Positions 9,172-18,350 of a stretch of 64,000 bases of DNA are shown in pieces. Location: the NCBI GenBank assembly GCA_013823325.1, contig PNLY01000021.1:1-64000 (forward strand), given 5' to 3'. This DNA comes from Methylobacterium sp. Lineage in GTDB: Bacteria > Pseudomonadota > Alphaproteobacteria > Rhizobiales > Beijerinckiaceae. The notes beneath the pieces were generated by a model, which made no database searches, was not told where the DNA came from, and saw nothing but the letters and a program-made list of their open reading frames with translations. Position 1 is the first letter of the stretch. The number at the start of each line of letters is the position of its first letter. The translations under genes and the position numbers were made by a program.

Positions 9172-10089
9172 TCAGCTAAGCTGAACCGATAGATCTGCTT
9201 TGAGGTCGCTCTGACGCAAGGAGTGCATAGTCGCGTTTGCAGCGATCCGTTCCGCCGCGGAGACCGTGTTGACCAGCAGCATCGTCACGGTCATCGGCCC
9301 GACGCCGCCCGGCACAGGCGTGATGCAGGACGCCTTGGTTTTGACGGCGTCGAAGTCGACATCGCCCTGCAGCTTGCCCTGCGGGTCGCGGTTGATCCCG
9401 ACATCGATCACGGCTGCTCCGGTCCGGACCATCTGCGCCCCGATGAGCTTGGGTACGCCGGCCGCGACGACCAGGATGTCGGCCAGGATGGTGTATTGAG
9501 CGAGATCGCGCGTCTTGGCATGGCAGACCGAGACGGTCGCCTCGCGCGCCATCATCATCAGGGCCATCGGCTTGCCGACGATGTTGCTGGCGCCAACGAT
9601 CGTGACGTTGCGCCCCTCGACCGGAATCGCCGCGTGGTCGAGCATGCGCATGACGCCATAGGGTGTGCAGGGCGAAAAGATCGTCTTGCCGACGACTAGG
9701 CCGCCGACATTGTAGAGATGGAAACCGTCGACATCCTTGTGGATCGAGATCGTCCGCAGGACGGCCTGGATGTCATGGTGAGGCGGCAGCGGCAGCTGGA
9801 CGAGGATGCCGTGGACATCGGGAGACCGGTTCAGGCGCTCGATCTCGCAAATGAGCTCCTGCGCCGAAATGCCGACATCGAGCCTGATGAGGGTGGATTT
9901 GATGCCGACCTGCGCGCAGGCGCGGGCCTTGTTCTCGACATAGACGCGCGAGGCGGGATTTTCGCCGACGAGGATCACGACCAGATGCGGCACGACACCG
10001 GCACTCGCGGCGAGATCGGCGACCCGCAAAGAGGTCTCGGCACGGATGTCACGCGCAATGTCGCGGCCATCAAGGATCCGGGCGCTCAC
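9172..10089 (-). CDS. folD: Bifunctional methylenetetrahydrofolate dehydrogenase / methenyl-THF cyclohydrolase
   Basis: This 305-residue FolD interconverts 5,10-methylene-, methenyl- and 10-formyl-THF in the cytosol. Visible motifs are YVENKARACAQVGI with Tyr50 and catalytic Lys54, VDGFH, PCTPYGV, the NADP-binding loop GASNIVGKP, and the C-terminal PVPGGVGPMT. The start is GTG with GGAG upstream. The protein is slightly long at the C-terminus. It is the last gene of the dimethylglycine dehydrogenase-purU-folD run, so it is probably a pathway copy that handles carbon from demethylation, perhaps besides a housekeeping folD elsewhere. Confidence 0.93.
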   Translation of the reverse strand: MSARILDGRDIARDIRAETSLRVADLAASAGVVPHLVVILVGENPASRVYVENKARACAQVGIKSTLIRLDVGISAQELICEIERLNRSPDVHGILVQLPLPPHHDIQAVLRTISIHKDVDGFHLYNVGGLVVGKTIFSPCTPYGVMRMLDHAAIPVEGRNVTIVGASNIVGKPMALMMMAREATVSVCHAKTRDLAQYTILADILVVAAGVPKLIGAQMVRTGAAVIDVGINRDPQGKLQGDVDFDAVKTKASCITPVPGGVGPMTVTMLLVNTVSAAERIAANATMHSLRQSDLKADLSVQLS

Positions 10090-10130
10090 GTGAATCTCCG
10101 GCTGCGCGTGGTATTGAGAGGGGACAAGGG

Positions 10131-11033
10131 CTAGCGGAAGATGACCGTGCGCCGGCCGGCCAGCATCACCCGCCGCTCGATATGGAGGCGAAGCGCCCGG
10201 GCCAGGACGACGGCTTCGATGTCTCTTCCGGCGCTCACGAGGTCGTCGGGCGCAAGCGAGTGTTCGGCCCGCGCGACGTCCTGCTCGATGATCGGGCCTT
10301 CGTCGAGATCGGGGGTCACGTAATGCGCGGTCGCTCCGATCAGCTTGACGCCGCGGTCATAGGCCTGGTGGTAGGGCTTGGCGCCCTTGAAGCTCGGCAG
10401 GAAGGAGTGGTGGATGTTGATCGCCCGCCCGTCGAGCGCGCGGCACAGATCGTTCGACAGCACTTGCATGTAGCGCGCCAGGACGACCAGGGACGCCTCG
10501 GTCTCGGCGAGGATCTCGAGCAGCCTCGCCTCCTGCTCTGCCTTGGTCGCAGCCGTGACGGGCAGGTGATGGAACGGGATGCCGTAATTCTTCGCCAGTG
10601 GCTCGAAATCGCGATGGTTCGAGACAATGGCGGGGATCTCGATGTTGAGGTTCCCCGTCGCCTGGCGGAACAGCAGGTCGTTCAGGCAGTGGCCGAAGCG
10701 CGAGACCATCAGCAGTACACGGGCCGGGCGCGCTGCGTCGATCATGTCCCAGTCCATGCGGAAGGTTCCGGCCACGCCGCCGAATTCGCGCCGGAGCGCC
10801 GCATCGTCGAAACGCTCGCCTGCCGCGAAGGCGACGCGCATGAAAAAGCGGCCGTCGCGGGGATCGCTGAATTGCGCGCTCTCCAGGATGTTGCAGCCCT
10901 GGCGATAGAGCACGCCGCTGACGGCATGGACGATGCCGGGCCGATCCTCGCAGGAAAGGGTGAGGATGCGGGCCGGCTTTTGCACCGCGATGGTCCCGGG
11001 CATGGCCGGCGCGAGTGAGGCGAGGTCGGTCAT
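10131..11033 (-). CDS. purU: Formyltetrahydrofolate deformylase
   Basis: The 300-residue protein joins an N-terminal ACT domain (about 20-100, starting LTLSCEDRPGIVHAVSGVLY) to a formyltransferase-like catalytic domain with the signature HHSFLPSFKG and the acidic loop LDEGPIIEQ. It hydrolyses 10-formyl-THF to formate and THF. The start ATG lies 4 bases after the stop of the flavoprotein gene, so the two are coupled. Together with FolD it would turn the methylene-THF made by demethylation into formate while regenerating THF. Confidence 0.93.
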   Translation of the reverse strand: MTDLASLAPAMPGTIAVQKPARILTLSCEDRPGIVHAVSGVLYRQGCNILESAQFSDPRDGRFFMRVAFAAGERFDDAALRREFGGVAGTFRMDWDMIDAARPARVLLMVSRFGHCLNDLLFRQATGNLNIEIPAIVSNHRDFEPLAKNYGIPFHHLPVTAATKAEQEARLLEILAETEASLVVLARYMQVLSNDLCRALDGRAINIHHSFLPSFKGAKPYHQAYDRGVKLIGATAHYVTPDLDEGPIIEQDVARAEHSLAPDDLVSAGRDIEAVVLARALRLHIERRVMLAGRRTVIFR

Positions 11034-11037
11034 GCGC

Positions 11038-13467
11038 CTAGATTCCGCGCTGCGGCTTGCGGTCGAGCGGCGCGGCGAGGCTGGCGGTGACGGGGATTGC
11101 CATGCCTGCAAGATCGATCGTCCATTTGCGCGCATCGAGCCAGGCCTGGTCGATAGGCTCAGGGCTCTCGGCCCAGCCGAGCGCGACGATTCCATCGACG
11201 GTCGCGCCGAACGCCGCCGAGGTGATCTCGCCGACGGGCCTGCCATCGGCCAGGATCGCCTCGCCGCCCCAGGCCATCTGGCCGTCCGGGCGAGGGCCGA
11301 CAAGCGCGATGAGGCGTTTCGTGCGGGGGGCCGACTTGGCCGCGACCAGCGCCTCGCGGCCAATGAAATCGCCCTTGCTCAGCTTCACCGCGAAGCCGAG
11401 CCCGGCCTCATAGGGGTTGACGTCGGGCGTCAGCTCGCGCCCCCAGGCCCGGAAGCCCTTCTCGATGCGCAGCGAGTCGACGGCGTAATAGCCGACATCG
11501 ACGAGACCGAGATCGGCACCGGCCTCGTGCAGCGTATCGTAGATGGCGGCGGCGAATTCGACCGGCACATAGAGCTCAAATCCATCGCCCAGATAGGAGC
11601 GCCGGCAGGCCCAGGTGGTGGCATAGCCGATGGTGATCTGGCGGATGGCGTTGGCCGGGAAGTCGGCGAGATCGAACGAGGTCGGCGAGACGCGGTTCAG
11701 GATTTCGATCACCTTCGGGCCGCAAATCGAGAGGACCGCATAAGCCGAGGTCACGTCCGTCAGCGTCACGCCGACGGGAAGCTGGCGCCTGATCCAATGG
11801 GCATCGCGCGTTGCCTGGGCGGTGCCGGTGAGGAGGAGATAGGTGTCGGGCGCGATGCGGGCGGCAGTGAGGTCGCTCTCGAAGGTGCCGCGCGTATTGA
11901 GCAAGGCGGTGTAGACGGAGGTGCCGACCGGCACGGCGACGTCGTTGGCGGCGAGGCTCTGCAGCGCGGCTTCGGCCTGCGGCCCCTGCAGCAGGAACTT
12001 GGCAAAGCTGCTCATGTCGACGAGGCCGGCGGCCTCGCGGCAGGCGCGATGCTCGGCGGCGACTGTCTCGAACCAGTTCTGCGGGCCGAAGGAGTAGCGG
12101 ATCGTGCGCTCGTCCTCGCTGCGGGCGAAATAGTTGGCGCGCTCCCAGCCCATCTTCGAGCCGAAGACGGCACCCTTGTTGGCGAGGCGGTCATAGAGCG
12201 GCGAGCGCCGGAAGGGCCTGGCGGTATCGAGTTCGCGGTTCGGCCAGGGTATGGCGTAATGCAGGCCGAGCGTTTCCTTGATGCGGTCCTTCAGCCAGGC
12301 CGGGTTGTTGTTGAAATCGGCGAAGCGGCGGATGTCGACCGGCCAGAGGTCGCTGGTTGCCTCGCCGGCGGCAATCCATTCGGCGAGAGCCCGGCCGGCG
12401 GCGCCGGCCGAGGCGATGCCCATCGAGTTGAAGCCTGCGCCGACATAGACGCCGGCGACCTCCGGGGCTTCGCCGAGCAGGAAGTTGTTGTCGGGCGTGA
12501 AGCTCTCGGGGCCATTGAGGAAGGTCTTGATCTCCGCCGTCTCCAGCGCCGGCACCCGCTGCAGCGCGTTCTCCATCAGGATCGAAAACTGGTCCCAGTC
12601 GTCGGGCAGGAGCTGGAATTCGAAGGGGTAGGGAATGCCGTCCATGCCCCAGGGCTTGGCGTCGGGCTCGAAGCCGCCCATGACGAGGCCGCCGACCTCC
12701 TCCTTGTAGTAGGTGTAGCCGTCGGGATCGCGCATCACCGGCAAATCGGGCGTCACGCCCTCGATCTTGCCGGTGACGATGTACATATGCTCGGCCGAAT
12801 GCAGCGGTACCGAAACGCCGCACATCCGCCCGACCTCGCGCGACCACTGCCCGGCGCAGATCGCCAGCACCTCGCATGCGACCCGGCCCTGGTCGGTGAG
12901 CACGGCCTTGACCCGGCCCTTATCCGTTTCGACGCCGGTGACGCGGACGCCCTCGCGCACGATCGCGCCGCCATTGCGGGCGCCGCGCGCCAGGGCCTGG
13001 GTGATGTCGGACGGATTGGCCTTGCCGTCGCCGGGAAGCCAGACGCCGCCGACGAGATCGTCGGTGCGCATCACCGGCCATTTGTCGCCGGCCTCCTTGG
13101 GGCTGAGTTCCTCGATCTCGACGCCCTGGGCGCGGGCGGCCGATATCGTCCGGCGCAACTGCGTCATGCGCTCGGGCGTGCGGGCGACCGAGACCGAGCC
13201 GCAGCGCTTCCAGCCGGTGGCGAGTTCAGTCTCAGCCTCGAGGGAGGCGTAGAGCTCGGTCGAATAGCGGATCAGGCGCGTCATGCTGGACTGGCTGCGC
13301 AACTGGCCGACGAGGCCGGCCGCATGCCAGGTGGTGCCGGAGGAGAGACGCCCTTGCTCCAGCAGCAGCACGTCGCGCCAGCCGAGCTTGGTCAGGTGAT
13401 AGGCGAGCGAGCAGCCAATGATGCCGCCGCCGATGATGACGACACGGGACTGGGTGGGAATGGACAT
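11038..13467 (-). CDS. FAD- and THF-dependent dimethylglycine/sarcosine dehydrogenase-type enzyme
   Basis: This 809-residue protein has an N-terminal FAD domain (VVIIGGGIIG at 9-18), the motif TTWHAAGL with His48, which in dimethylglycine and sarcosine dehydrogenases carries covalent FAD, a central FAO domain and a C-terminal aminomethyltransferase (GCV_T) half that binds THF. It would oxidatively demethylate an N-methylated glycine and pass the carbon to THF. ATG 13467 is preceded by GGAGG; the frame runs open further upstream without homologous sequence. The precise substrate (dimethylglycine, sarcosine or a related betaine product) is not settled by sequence. Confidence 0.85.
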   Translation of the reverse strand: MSIPTQSRVVIIGGGIIGCSLAYHLTKLGWRDVLLLEQGRLSSGTTWHAAGLVGQLRSQSSMTRLIRYSTELYASLEAETELATGWKRCGSVSVARTPERMTQLRRTISAARAQGVEIEELSPKEAGDKWPVMRTDDLVGGVWLPGDGKANPSDITQALARGARNGGAIVREGVRVTGVETDKGRVKAVLTDQGRVACEVLAICAGQWSREVGRMCGVSVPLHSAEHMYIVTGKIEGVTPDLPVMRDPDGYTYYKEEVGGLVMGGFEPDAKPWGMDGIPYPFEFQLLPDDWDQFSILMENALQRVPALETAEIKTFLNGPESFTPDNNFLLGEAPEVAGVYVGAGFNSMGIASAGAAGRALAEWIAAGEATSDLWPVDIRRFADFNNNPAWLKDRIKETLGLHYAIPWPNRELDTARPFRRSPLYDRLANKGAVFGSKMGWERANYFARSEDERTIRYSFGPQNWFETVAAEHRACREAAGLVDMSSFAKFLLQGPQAEAALQSLAANDVAVPVGTSVYTALLNTRGTFESDLTAARIAPDTYLLLTGTAQATRDAHWIRRQLPVGVTLTDVTSAYAVLSICGPKVIEILNRVSPTSFDLADFPANAIRQITIGYATTWACRRSYLGDGFELYVPVEFAAAIYDTLHEAGADLGLVDVGYYAVDSLRIEKGFRAWGRELTPDVNPYEAGLGFAVKLSKGDFIGREALVAAKSAPRTKRLIALVGPRPDGQMAWGGEAILADGRPVGEITSAAFGATVDGIVALGWAESPEPIDQAWLDARKWTIDLAGMAIPVTASLAAPLDRKPQRGI

Positions 13468-13504
13468 GGAATGCCTCCGCGATGGGAGGCAGTCTAGCGC
13501 GTCT

Positions 13505-13540
13505 GAATCATAAAACAACAAAAAACCACAAAAACGGTCA
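13505..13540. promoter_or_regulatory. AC/TG-tract direct repeats before the demethylase operon
   Basis: In the 75-base gap between the deoR stop and the flavoprotein start, the minus strand reads as three near copies of TTTTTGTGG/TTTTTTGTTG/TTTTATG. It is an AT-rich island in GC-rich DNA. DeoR-family repressors often bind short T-rich direct repeats, so this is a candidate operator plus promoter for the operon that follows. Confidence 0.35.
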
Positions 13541-13542
13541 AA

Positions 13543-14313
13543 TTAGGCAACGCGTACTGCGACCCCTCGTTCCGCCAGCTTCGCGGCGATGGGTGCAGGC
13601 AGAGGCTGGTCGACGAGCAGGCCGGCGCAGGGTTGGTCACTGCCGATCCGGCTGGGCAGCGCGAGGCCGAATTTGCTGGCGTCTGCCATCAGGAAGCCCT
13701 GCTCGGCGGCGGCCAGCAACGCGCCGCGGATGGCCGCTCCGGCGCGGGTATAGTCGGTCGGGCGCCCGTCCGGATCGACGCCGCCGACGCTGACGAAGGC
13801 GATGTCGGCTGAGAGACGGGCGATCGCGCGCAGGGTCTCCGCGCCGGTCGTCGCATCCTCGTTGCGGTCGAACTCGCCGCCGATCAGGAAGACGCGGGCG
13901 CCGGCCAGCCGGCTCACCAGCCGCGCATTCTCGAGCGAGGTGGTGTGGACGATCAATCGCTTGCGATCTGACCGCGCAATTGCGCGGGCGAGCGCCTCGG
14001 TCGTGGTGCCGGAGTCGAGCAGGACGGTCATGCCGTCACCGAGCAGCGAGACCGCGAGATCGGCGATTGTCTCCTTGCCCGCGCGGTTCACCGTCCGGCG
14101 GCTGGCGAAGGAGGCCTCCGAACGCTCGTGCCGGACCGCGCCGCCATGGACGACCGAGAGCAGGCCGCCTGCGGAGAGGGCCTTGAGATCGCGCCGAATC
14201 GTCTCGCGCGAGACATCGAGCGCTTGCGCGAGTTCCTCGACGGTCACCGAGCCCTGCTTGTCGAGAGTTGCCAGGATGGCCTGATGCCGCCGCGCAGCGA
14301 TGTCGCGTGTCAT
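13543..14313 (-). CDS. DeoR/GlpR-family transcriptional regulator
   Basis: This 256-residue protein has a DeoR-type winged helix at 1-60 (VTVEELAQALDVSRETIRRDLKALSAGG) and a C-terminal sugar-phosphate-sensor domain containing the LDSGTTT loop and IGGEFD. It is upstream of and in the same direction as the demethylase-purU-folD genes and is the likely regulator of that unit. DeoR proteins usually sense phosphorylated sugars or polyols, which makes the pairing with C1 genes unexpected; regulation of an unlinked operon is possible. Confidence 0.87.
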   Translation of the reverse strand: MTRDIAARRHQAILATLDKQGSVTVEELAQALDVSRETIRRDLKALSAGGLLSVVHGGAVRHERSEASFASRRTVNRAGKETIADLAVSLLGDGMTVLLDSGTTTEALARAIARSDRKRLIVHTTSLENARLVSRLAGARVFLIGGEFDRNEDATTGAETLRAIARLSADIAFVSVGGVDPDGRPTDYTRAGAAIRGALLAAAEQGFLMADASKFGLALPSRIGSDQPCAGLLVDQPLPAPIAAKLAERGVAVRVA

Positions 14314-14445
14314 GAAAGCGAGACCGGAAGTCCTGGTCGGGCGAAAGAGCCGACATCATCGGACATATGGAGTTGGCTTGCGCTTGGCAATCGAGGCGCG
14401 GGGGGCGCTGTTCTCGCCTCGGCAAGGCTACCCGACGAGCCGCTC

Positions 14446-16380
14446 TCAGCCGGCGGCGGATTGCGGCAGCATGAAAGCGGCGAAGAACGCGGCCAGACCG
14501 GTGTGATCGTCGAGAGGCAACACATTCGCGACGTATTGGTCGGGCCGCACGATCACCAGGCAACCGTGCTCGCGGTCGATGCCGCGCAGGTCGAAGATGT
14601 CCCGGCCGCTTTTGAGGTCGGGGCAGAACACCTTTTCGTAATCGATCAGGCCGAGACGGCCCTTGCGCGGGAGGAGCAGGCTCGGCAGGCCGCCGACGGC
14701 GACCTCGCGATGGGGCTGCTGCAGGATCGCGCGCAGGTCGATGACCGAGTCGATATCCTGCCCGGGCTTGGCGTAGCGGCGCAGAGGCGAGGAGGGCGAG
14801 CTCGCCAAGGCCTCGCACAGCGCGCGCAGCCGCGAACTCGGCGACGACGGGTCGGCCCGGTCGGCGAAGGCGTAGAGCCGCCAGCGCCCATCGGCCTGCG
14901 CGACATGGCCGAGCTCGACCGGCTTGGCGTCGCCGAGGCGGATCACCGGGGCGGACTGGAAGCGCGCGCCGATCGGCAATCCCGTCGCCAGATCCGCATG
15001 AGTGGGCTCGCCCGTCAGGGCTGAGGGCGCATAGCGGGTCGCGGTTCCCGCCGTGTAGCGGCCATGCCTGACGAAATAGGCTTCGACCTCCTTGGGGTCG
15101 ACGCCCTCGCCGGTTTCCGAGGTCTTCAGCGGGGCGCTCAGCATCTTCGCCCATTCGCGATCGAAGTCGATCAGCTCCTTGGCGATCGCCTGGCGCTCGG
15201 CCGAATAGCTGTGCAGCAGCTCCGGCGGGCAGTGCCCGCGCAGGACCGCTGCCAGCTTCCAGCCGAGGTTGAAGGCGTCCTGCATCGAGACGTTCATGCC
15301 CTGGCCGGCCTTGGGGCTATGGGTATGGCAGGCATCGCCGGCGATGAAGACGGAGGGCAGGCGCTGCCCGACCTCCTCCTCCGGCACGTCGTCGAACTTG
15401 TCGCAGAGGCGCTGGCCGATCTCGTAGACCGACCACCAGGCGACCTCCTTCACCTCGAAGGTATAGGGGCGCAGGATGCGCTGCGCCGCGGCGATCAGGT
15501 GCTCGACGCCGATATTGCGGCTGGCGACGCGCTCGTTCTCGGCGAGCTTGTCGAGCTCGACATAGATGCGGATGAGATAGCCGCCCTCGCGCGGGATGAT
15601 GATGATCGTGCCTTCGCCGGCCGACTGGATCAGCGCTTTCAGCCGCACGTCCGGGAAATCGGTGACGGCGAGGACGTCCATGACGCCCCAGGCCTGGTTG
15701 GCGGAATCGCCGTGCAGGCTACGGCCGATCGACTTGCGCACGGCGCTGCGGGCGCCGTCGCAGCCGACGACATAGCGGGCCCTGACGGTCTCGATCTCGC
15801 CTTCATGCGAGGGGTCGACGCGCTCCAGCCGCACGGTCACCGGGTGCGACGCGGCGTTGTCGATCTGGAGGTCGACAAGGCGCCGGGAATAGTCCGGCTC
15901 CAGCCGGCTCGGCGAGCGCCGCATCACGTCGAGGAAGAAGTCGTGCACGCGCGCCTGGTTCAAGATCACATGCGGGAATTCGGAGAGCCCGTCCTCGACG
16001 TCCTGGATGCGGCCGCTGCGGGTGATCGCCTCCGGCCGCACTGCGTCCGGCTTCCAGAACACCGTCTCATTGACCCAGTAGCTCTCCTTCAGCACCCGTT
16101 CCGAGAAGCCGAAGGCGTTGAACATCTCGATGGTGCGGCAGGCGATACCATCGGCCTGGCCCAGCTCCAGCGGCCCCGGCTTCTGCTCGACGATCCGGGT
16201 GGTGATCTCGGGGAAGGCCGAGAGCTGCGCCGCCAGCGTCAGGCCGGCGGGGCCGCAGCCGACGATCAGGACATCGACCTCCTGCGGCAGCGCGCTGCCG
16301 GCCGGGGAGGCGACGAGGTCCTTAGCAGGCTCGGAGACGGAGGGGTCGCCGACCCGAAAGCCGTTGAGATGGAATTGCAT
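14446..16380 (-). CDS. FAD-dependent aromatic hydroxylase, 3-hydroxybenzoate 4-monooxygenase (MobA)-like
   Basis: This 644-residue flavoprotein monooxygenase has the FAD motif VGCGPAGLTLA, the NADPH/FAD DG motif VVGCDGARSAVR and the second FAD motif IAGDACHTHSPKAGQGMN. A C-terminal thioredoxin-like extension is typical of the phenol hydroxylase branch. Length and N-terminus (MQFHLNGFRVGDP) resemble 3-hydroxybenzoate 4-monooxygenases, which make protocatechuate; phenol or another hydroxybenzoate is possible. ATG 16380 is chosen over GTG 16389 because a GAAGG sequence is then correctly spaced. It follows the aldolase gene by 58 bases. Confidence 0.8.
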   Translation of the reverse strand: MQFHLNGFRVGDPSVSEPAKDLVASPAGSALPQEVDVLIVGCGPAGLTLAAQLSAFPEITTRIVEQKPGPLELGQADGIACRTIEMFNAFGFSERVLKESYWVNETVFWKPDAVRPEAITRSGRIQDVEDGLSEFPHVILNQARVHDFFLDVMRRSPSRLEPDYSRRLVDLQIDNAASHPVTVRLERVDPSHEGEIETVRARYVVGCDGARSAVRKSIGRSLHGDSANQAWGVMDVLAVTDFPDVRLKALIQSAGEGTIIIIPREGGYLIRIYVELDKLAENERVASRNIGVEHLIAAAQRILRPYTFEVKEVAWWSVYEIGQRLCDKFDDVPEEEVGQRLPSVFIAGDACHTHSPKAGQGMNVSMQDAFNLGWKLAAVLRGHCPPELLHSYSAERQAIAKELIDFDREWAKMLSAPLKTSETGEGVDPKEVEAYFVRHGRYTAGTATRYAPSALTGEPTHADLATGLPIGARFQSAPVIRLGDAKPVELGHVAQADGRWRLYAFADRADPSSPSSRLRALCEALASSPSSPLRRYAKPGQDIDSVIDLRAILQQPHREVAVGGLPSLLLPRKGRLGLIDYEKVFCPDLKSGRDIFDLRGIDREHGCLVIVRPDQYVANVLPLDDHTGLAAFFAAFMLPQSAAG

Positions 16381-16438
16381 GGCAGCCACCTTCGACGAGG
16401 CAGGGTGATTTTAATGAGCCGGACGGGCGGCCGGCGTC

Positions 16439-17221
16439 TCAGCGCCGGTGGGCGCGGGCCTGTTCGAGCCACATCTCCCAGGGGCGATGGACCTGTGCCT
16501 CGATGCTGGCGACGCAGGCGCGGCTTTCGCCCTCGGTGAGATAGGTGACCTCGCCGAGCTGCATCGCCTGGAGCTGGTAGCGCGCGTTGAGCTCGGCATA
16601 GACGGCCCGGTAGACCGCCTGCTTGATCGAATAGCCGACGACGGTCGAGCCATGGCCGCGCATCAGCACGATGTCGTGGCCGTCGAAATGCTCGGCCAGC
16701 GCCCGGCCGAGATGGTTGTTGCTGATCAGCAGGTCTGTCGCATCGCCGCCGGCCTCGCGGATCTCAAAGACCGGCGCGCCCTGGCCGACGAAGCCGGCCA
16801 TGTGGAACATCGCCCGAAGGCGCGTGCCCTTGACCACGCTGAGCGGCACGATCGAATGCGAGTGGCTGTGGATCACGGCCGTCACGTCCGGGCGCCTGCG
16901 GAAGATCTCGGCGTGGATGAAGCGCTCGAGATAGACCTTGCGGCCCTTGGCGTTCACCGCCTCGCCGTCGAGCGTGAACTCGACGATGTCCTCGGCCGCG
17001 ACCCGGCTCGGCGCCATGTTGCGGGCGAGCAGGAAGCGATCAGGCCGCTTGTCATGGCGCACGCTGATATGGCCGAAGGCATCGACGACGCCCTGGTCGA
17101 AGAGGATGTGATTGGCTGCGACGAGTTCCTCGACGATCTCCGGGGAGGGCGCGACCGAGGCCGCGGCCGTATCGGCCACGTCGACGGCGATGGGGTGGTT
17201 GCCATGGTCAGACGTGCACAT
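16439..17221 (-). CDS. Class II aldolase/adducin-family protein, possibly a decarboxylase
   Basis: The 260-residue protein has a full class II aldolase domain. Metal ligands are visible in IHSHSHS (His118, His120) and MRGHGS (His190), with a catalytic acid likely at Glu99 of LERFIHAEIF. Members next to aromatic genes include metal-dependent decarboxylases of hydroxylated aromatic or pyridine carboxylic acids as well as true aldolases. It is the first gene of the unit with the aromatic hydroxylase and is divergent from marR. A decarboxylase acting on a carboxylated hydroxybenzoate would fit, but this is inference. Confidence 0.8.
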   Translation of the reverse strand: MCTSDHGNHPIAVDVADTAAASVAPSPEIVEELVAANHILFDQGVVDAFGHISVRHDKRPDRFLLARNMAPSRVAAEDIVEFTLDGEAVNAKGRKVYLERFIHAEIFRRRPDVTAVIHSHSHSIVPLSVVKGTRLRAMFHMAGFVGQGAPVFEIREAGGDATDLLISNNHLGRALAEHFDGHDIVLMRGHGSTVVGYSIKQAVYRAVYAELNARYQLQAMQLGEVTYLTEGESRACVASIEAQVHRPWEMWLEQARAHRR

Positions 17222-17426
17222 TGCTCGTTCTCTCCGAAATCGCTGCGATCGAAACCCTAAGGGCCAGCTACTGCGAGCCAGGCGGCCTGACAGCCGAGCC
17301 GGGCAGATGATCAGAGAGGTGGATGAGCGTGCAAGCCGCTTGCAGCGGGGCGTGCGGCTCCGGGATTCCTGCCACTGGAAACCGCAAGCGCCAACCTCCC
17401 GTCCGGTGATTTCTGATAGATCATCC

Positions 17427-17447
17427 GTATACTGATTAACAGGATAC
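17427..17447. promoter_or_regulatory. Candidate MarR operator (site 1)
   Basis: GTATACTG and CAGGATAC (one mismatch) flank a 5-base spacer to give a 21-base imperfect palindrome in the 404-base gap between the aldolase and marR genes. A second site at 18351-18371 matches it at 15 of 21 positions. The rest of the gap (17222-17625) has no convincing open frame; its AT-rich centre (about 17410-17520) is where both divergent promoters should lie. Confidence 0.5.
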
Positions 17448-17625
17448 TCACATATTTTCCGGTGTCAACCAGGCGTAGGGCGGTTTGACCGCTTACAGAC
17501 TGAAAGCATACGATCTATAGCGGAGATACGGCGGTCGGCCCGGCAAGCTCCGCCAGACGAAGAACCCGCAGCGCCGACATTCGAGCGGCGAAATCCACCT
17601 GCCGCCCCACCAAGGCAAAGCGACG

Positions 17626-18108
17626 ATGGCGATGGACGATATCTACAATATGCCCGGCCATCTCATCCGGCGCGCGCAGCAGATCGCCGTCTCGCTCTTC
17701 CTCGAGGAATGCGCGCCGGTCGATCTCACCCCTGTCCAGTTCGCGGCGCTGGTCACGGTGCGCGACAATCCCGGCATCGACGCGACCCGCCTGTCGGCGC
17801 TCGTCGCCTTCGACCGCTCGACGCTCGGCAATGTGCTGGAGCGGATGGAGGCAAAAGAGCTGATCCAGCGCTCGGGCAGCAAGGACGACAAGCGCGTCAA
17901 GGTGCTGCACCTCTCGCCCAAGGGCGAGCGCATCCTGAAGGAAGCCGAACCGCTGGCGCAGCGGGCCCAGGAGCGCATCCTCGCGCCGCTCGCGCCGGGG
18001 GATCGCGAGGCCTTCATGCGCATGCTGGGGCAGCTCGTCGAGCTCAACAACGAGGCTTCGCGCGTGCCGCTGCGGCTGGCGGCGGGGCGTTCGACCGAGG
18101 TCGCCTGA
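17626..18108 (+). CDS. MarR-family transcriptional regulator
   Basis: This 160-residue winged-helix protein has the MarR helical core with the recognition region DATRLSALVAFDRSTLGNVLERMEAKELI and the wing SGSKDDKRVKVLHLS. ATG 17626 or ATG 17632 could be the start. It is divergent from the aldolase-hydroxylase unit and probably represses it until an aromatic acid binds, as in many MarR proteins beside aromatic catabolic genes. A similar palindrome before the downstream binding-protein gene extends its likely regulon. Confidence 0.87.
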   Translation: MAMDDIYNMPGHLIRRAQQIAVSLFLEECAPVDLTPVQFAALVTVRDNPGIDATRLSALVAFDRSTLGNVLERMEAKELIQRSGSKDDKRVKVLHLSPKGERILKEAEPLAQRAQERILAPLAPGDREAFMRMLGQLVELNNEASRVPLRLAAGRSTEVA

Positions 18109-18149
18109 CAGCCTGACATTCTATTCTTGCGAGAGGCTGATCGCCTGAA

Positions 18150-18297
18150 CTCCTCCCTTCCCCCTTGCGGGGAAGGGTATGGGGATGGGGGGCGAACGAC
18201 TGGGTGCAAGGCTGCCTGCAATGGCAGCTGGCCTGATCTCGTTCGCTCCGACTTTGCGCCCCCCACCCCTACCCCTCCCCGCAAGGGGGAGGGGGTC
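18150..18297. repeat. Large imperfect inverted repeat (REP/MITE-like palindromic unit)
   Basis: Arms at about 18154-18193 and 18257-18296 pair over some 40 bases with few mismatches; each arm is itself palindromic around CCCCTTGCGGGG / CCCCGCAAGGGG. Inner sequences (CGAACGA with TCGTTCG, and GCTGCC with GGCAGC) continue the fold towards the centre. It lies in the 409-base gap between marR and the Bug protein gene. It has the look of the C-rich/G-rich intergenic palindromes common in Rhizobiales-type genomes; I saw no second copy in this window. Confidence 0.75.
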
Positions 18298-18350
18298 GCG
18301 CCCGCCGCGGCAAGCCGCGCAGGCGGGGTTTGACAGCTTCAAGATGCAAT

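Noticed and set aside
10933..13497. Long open frame on the plus strand opposite the demethylase gene
   Set aside because: Its composition is that of an antisense shadow of a GC-rich gene; no recognisable domains, while the minus strand encodes a complete flavoprotein. The same applies to 2175-4070 minus, 29981-32095 plus and 44032-46134 minus.
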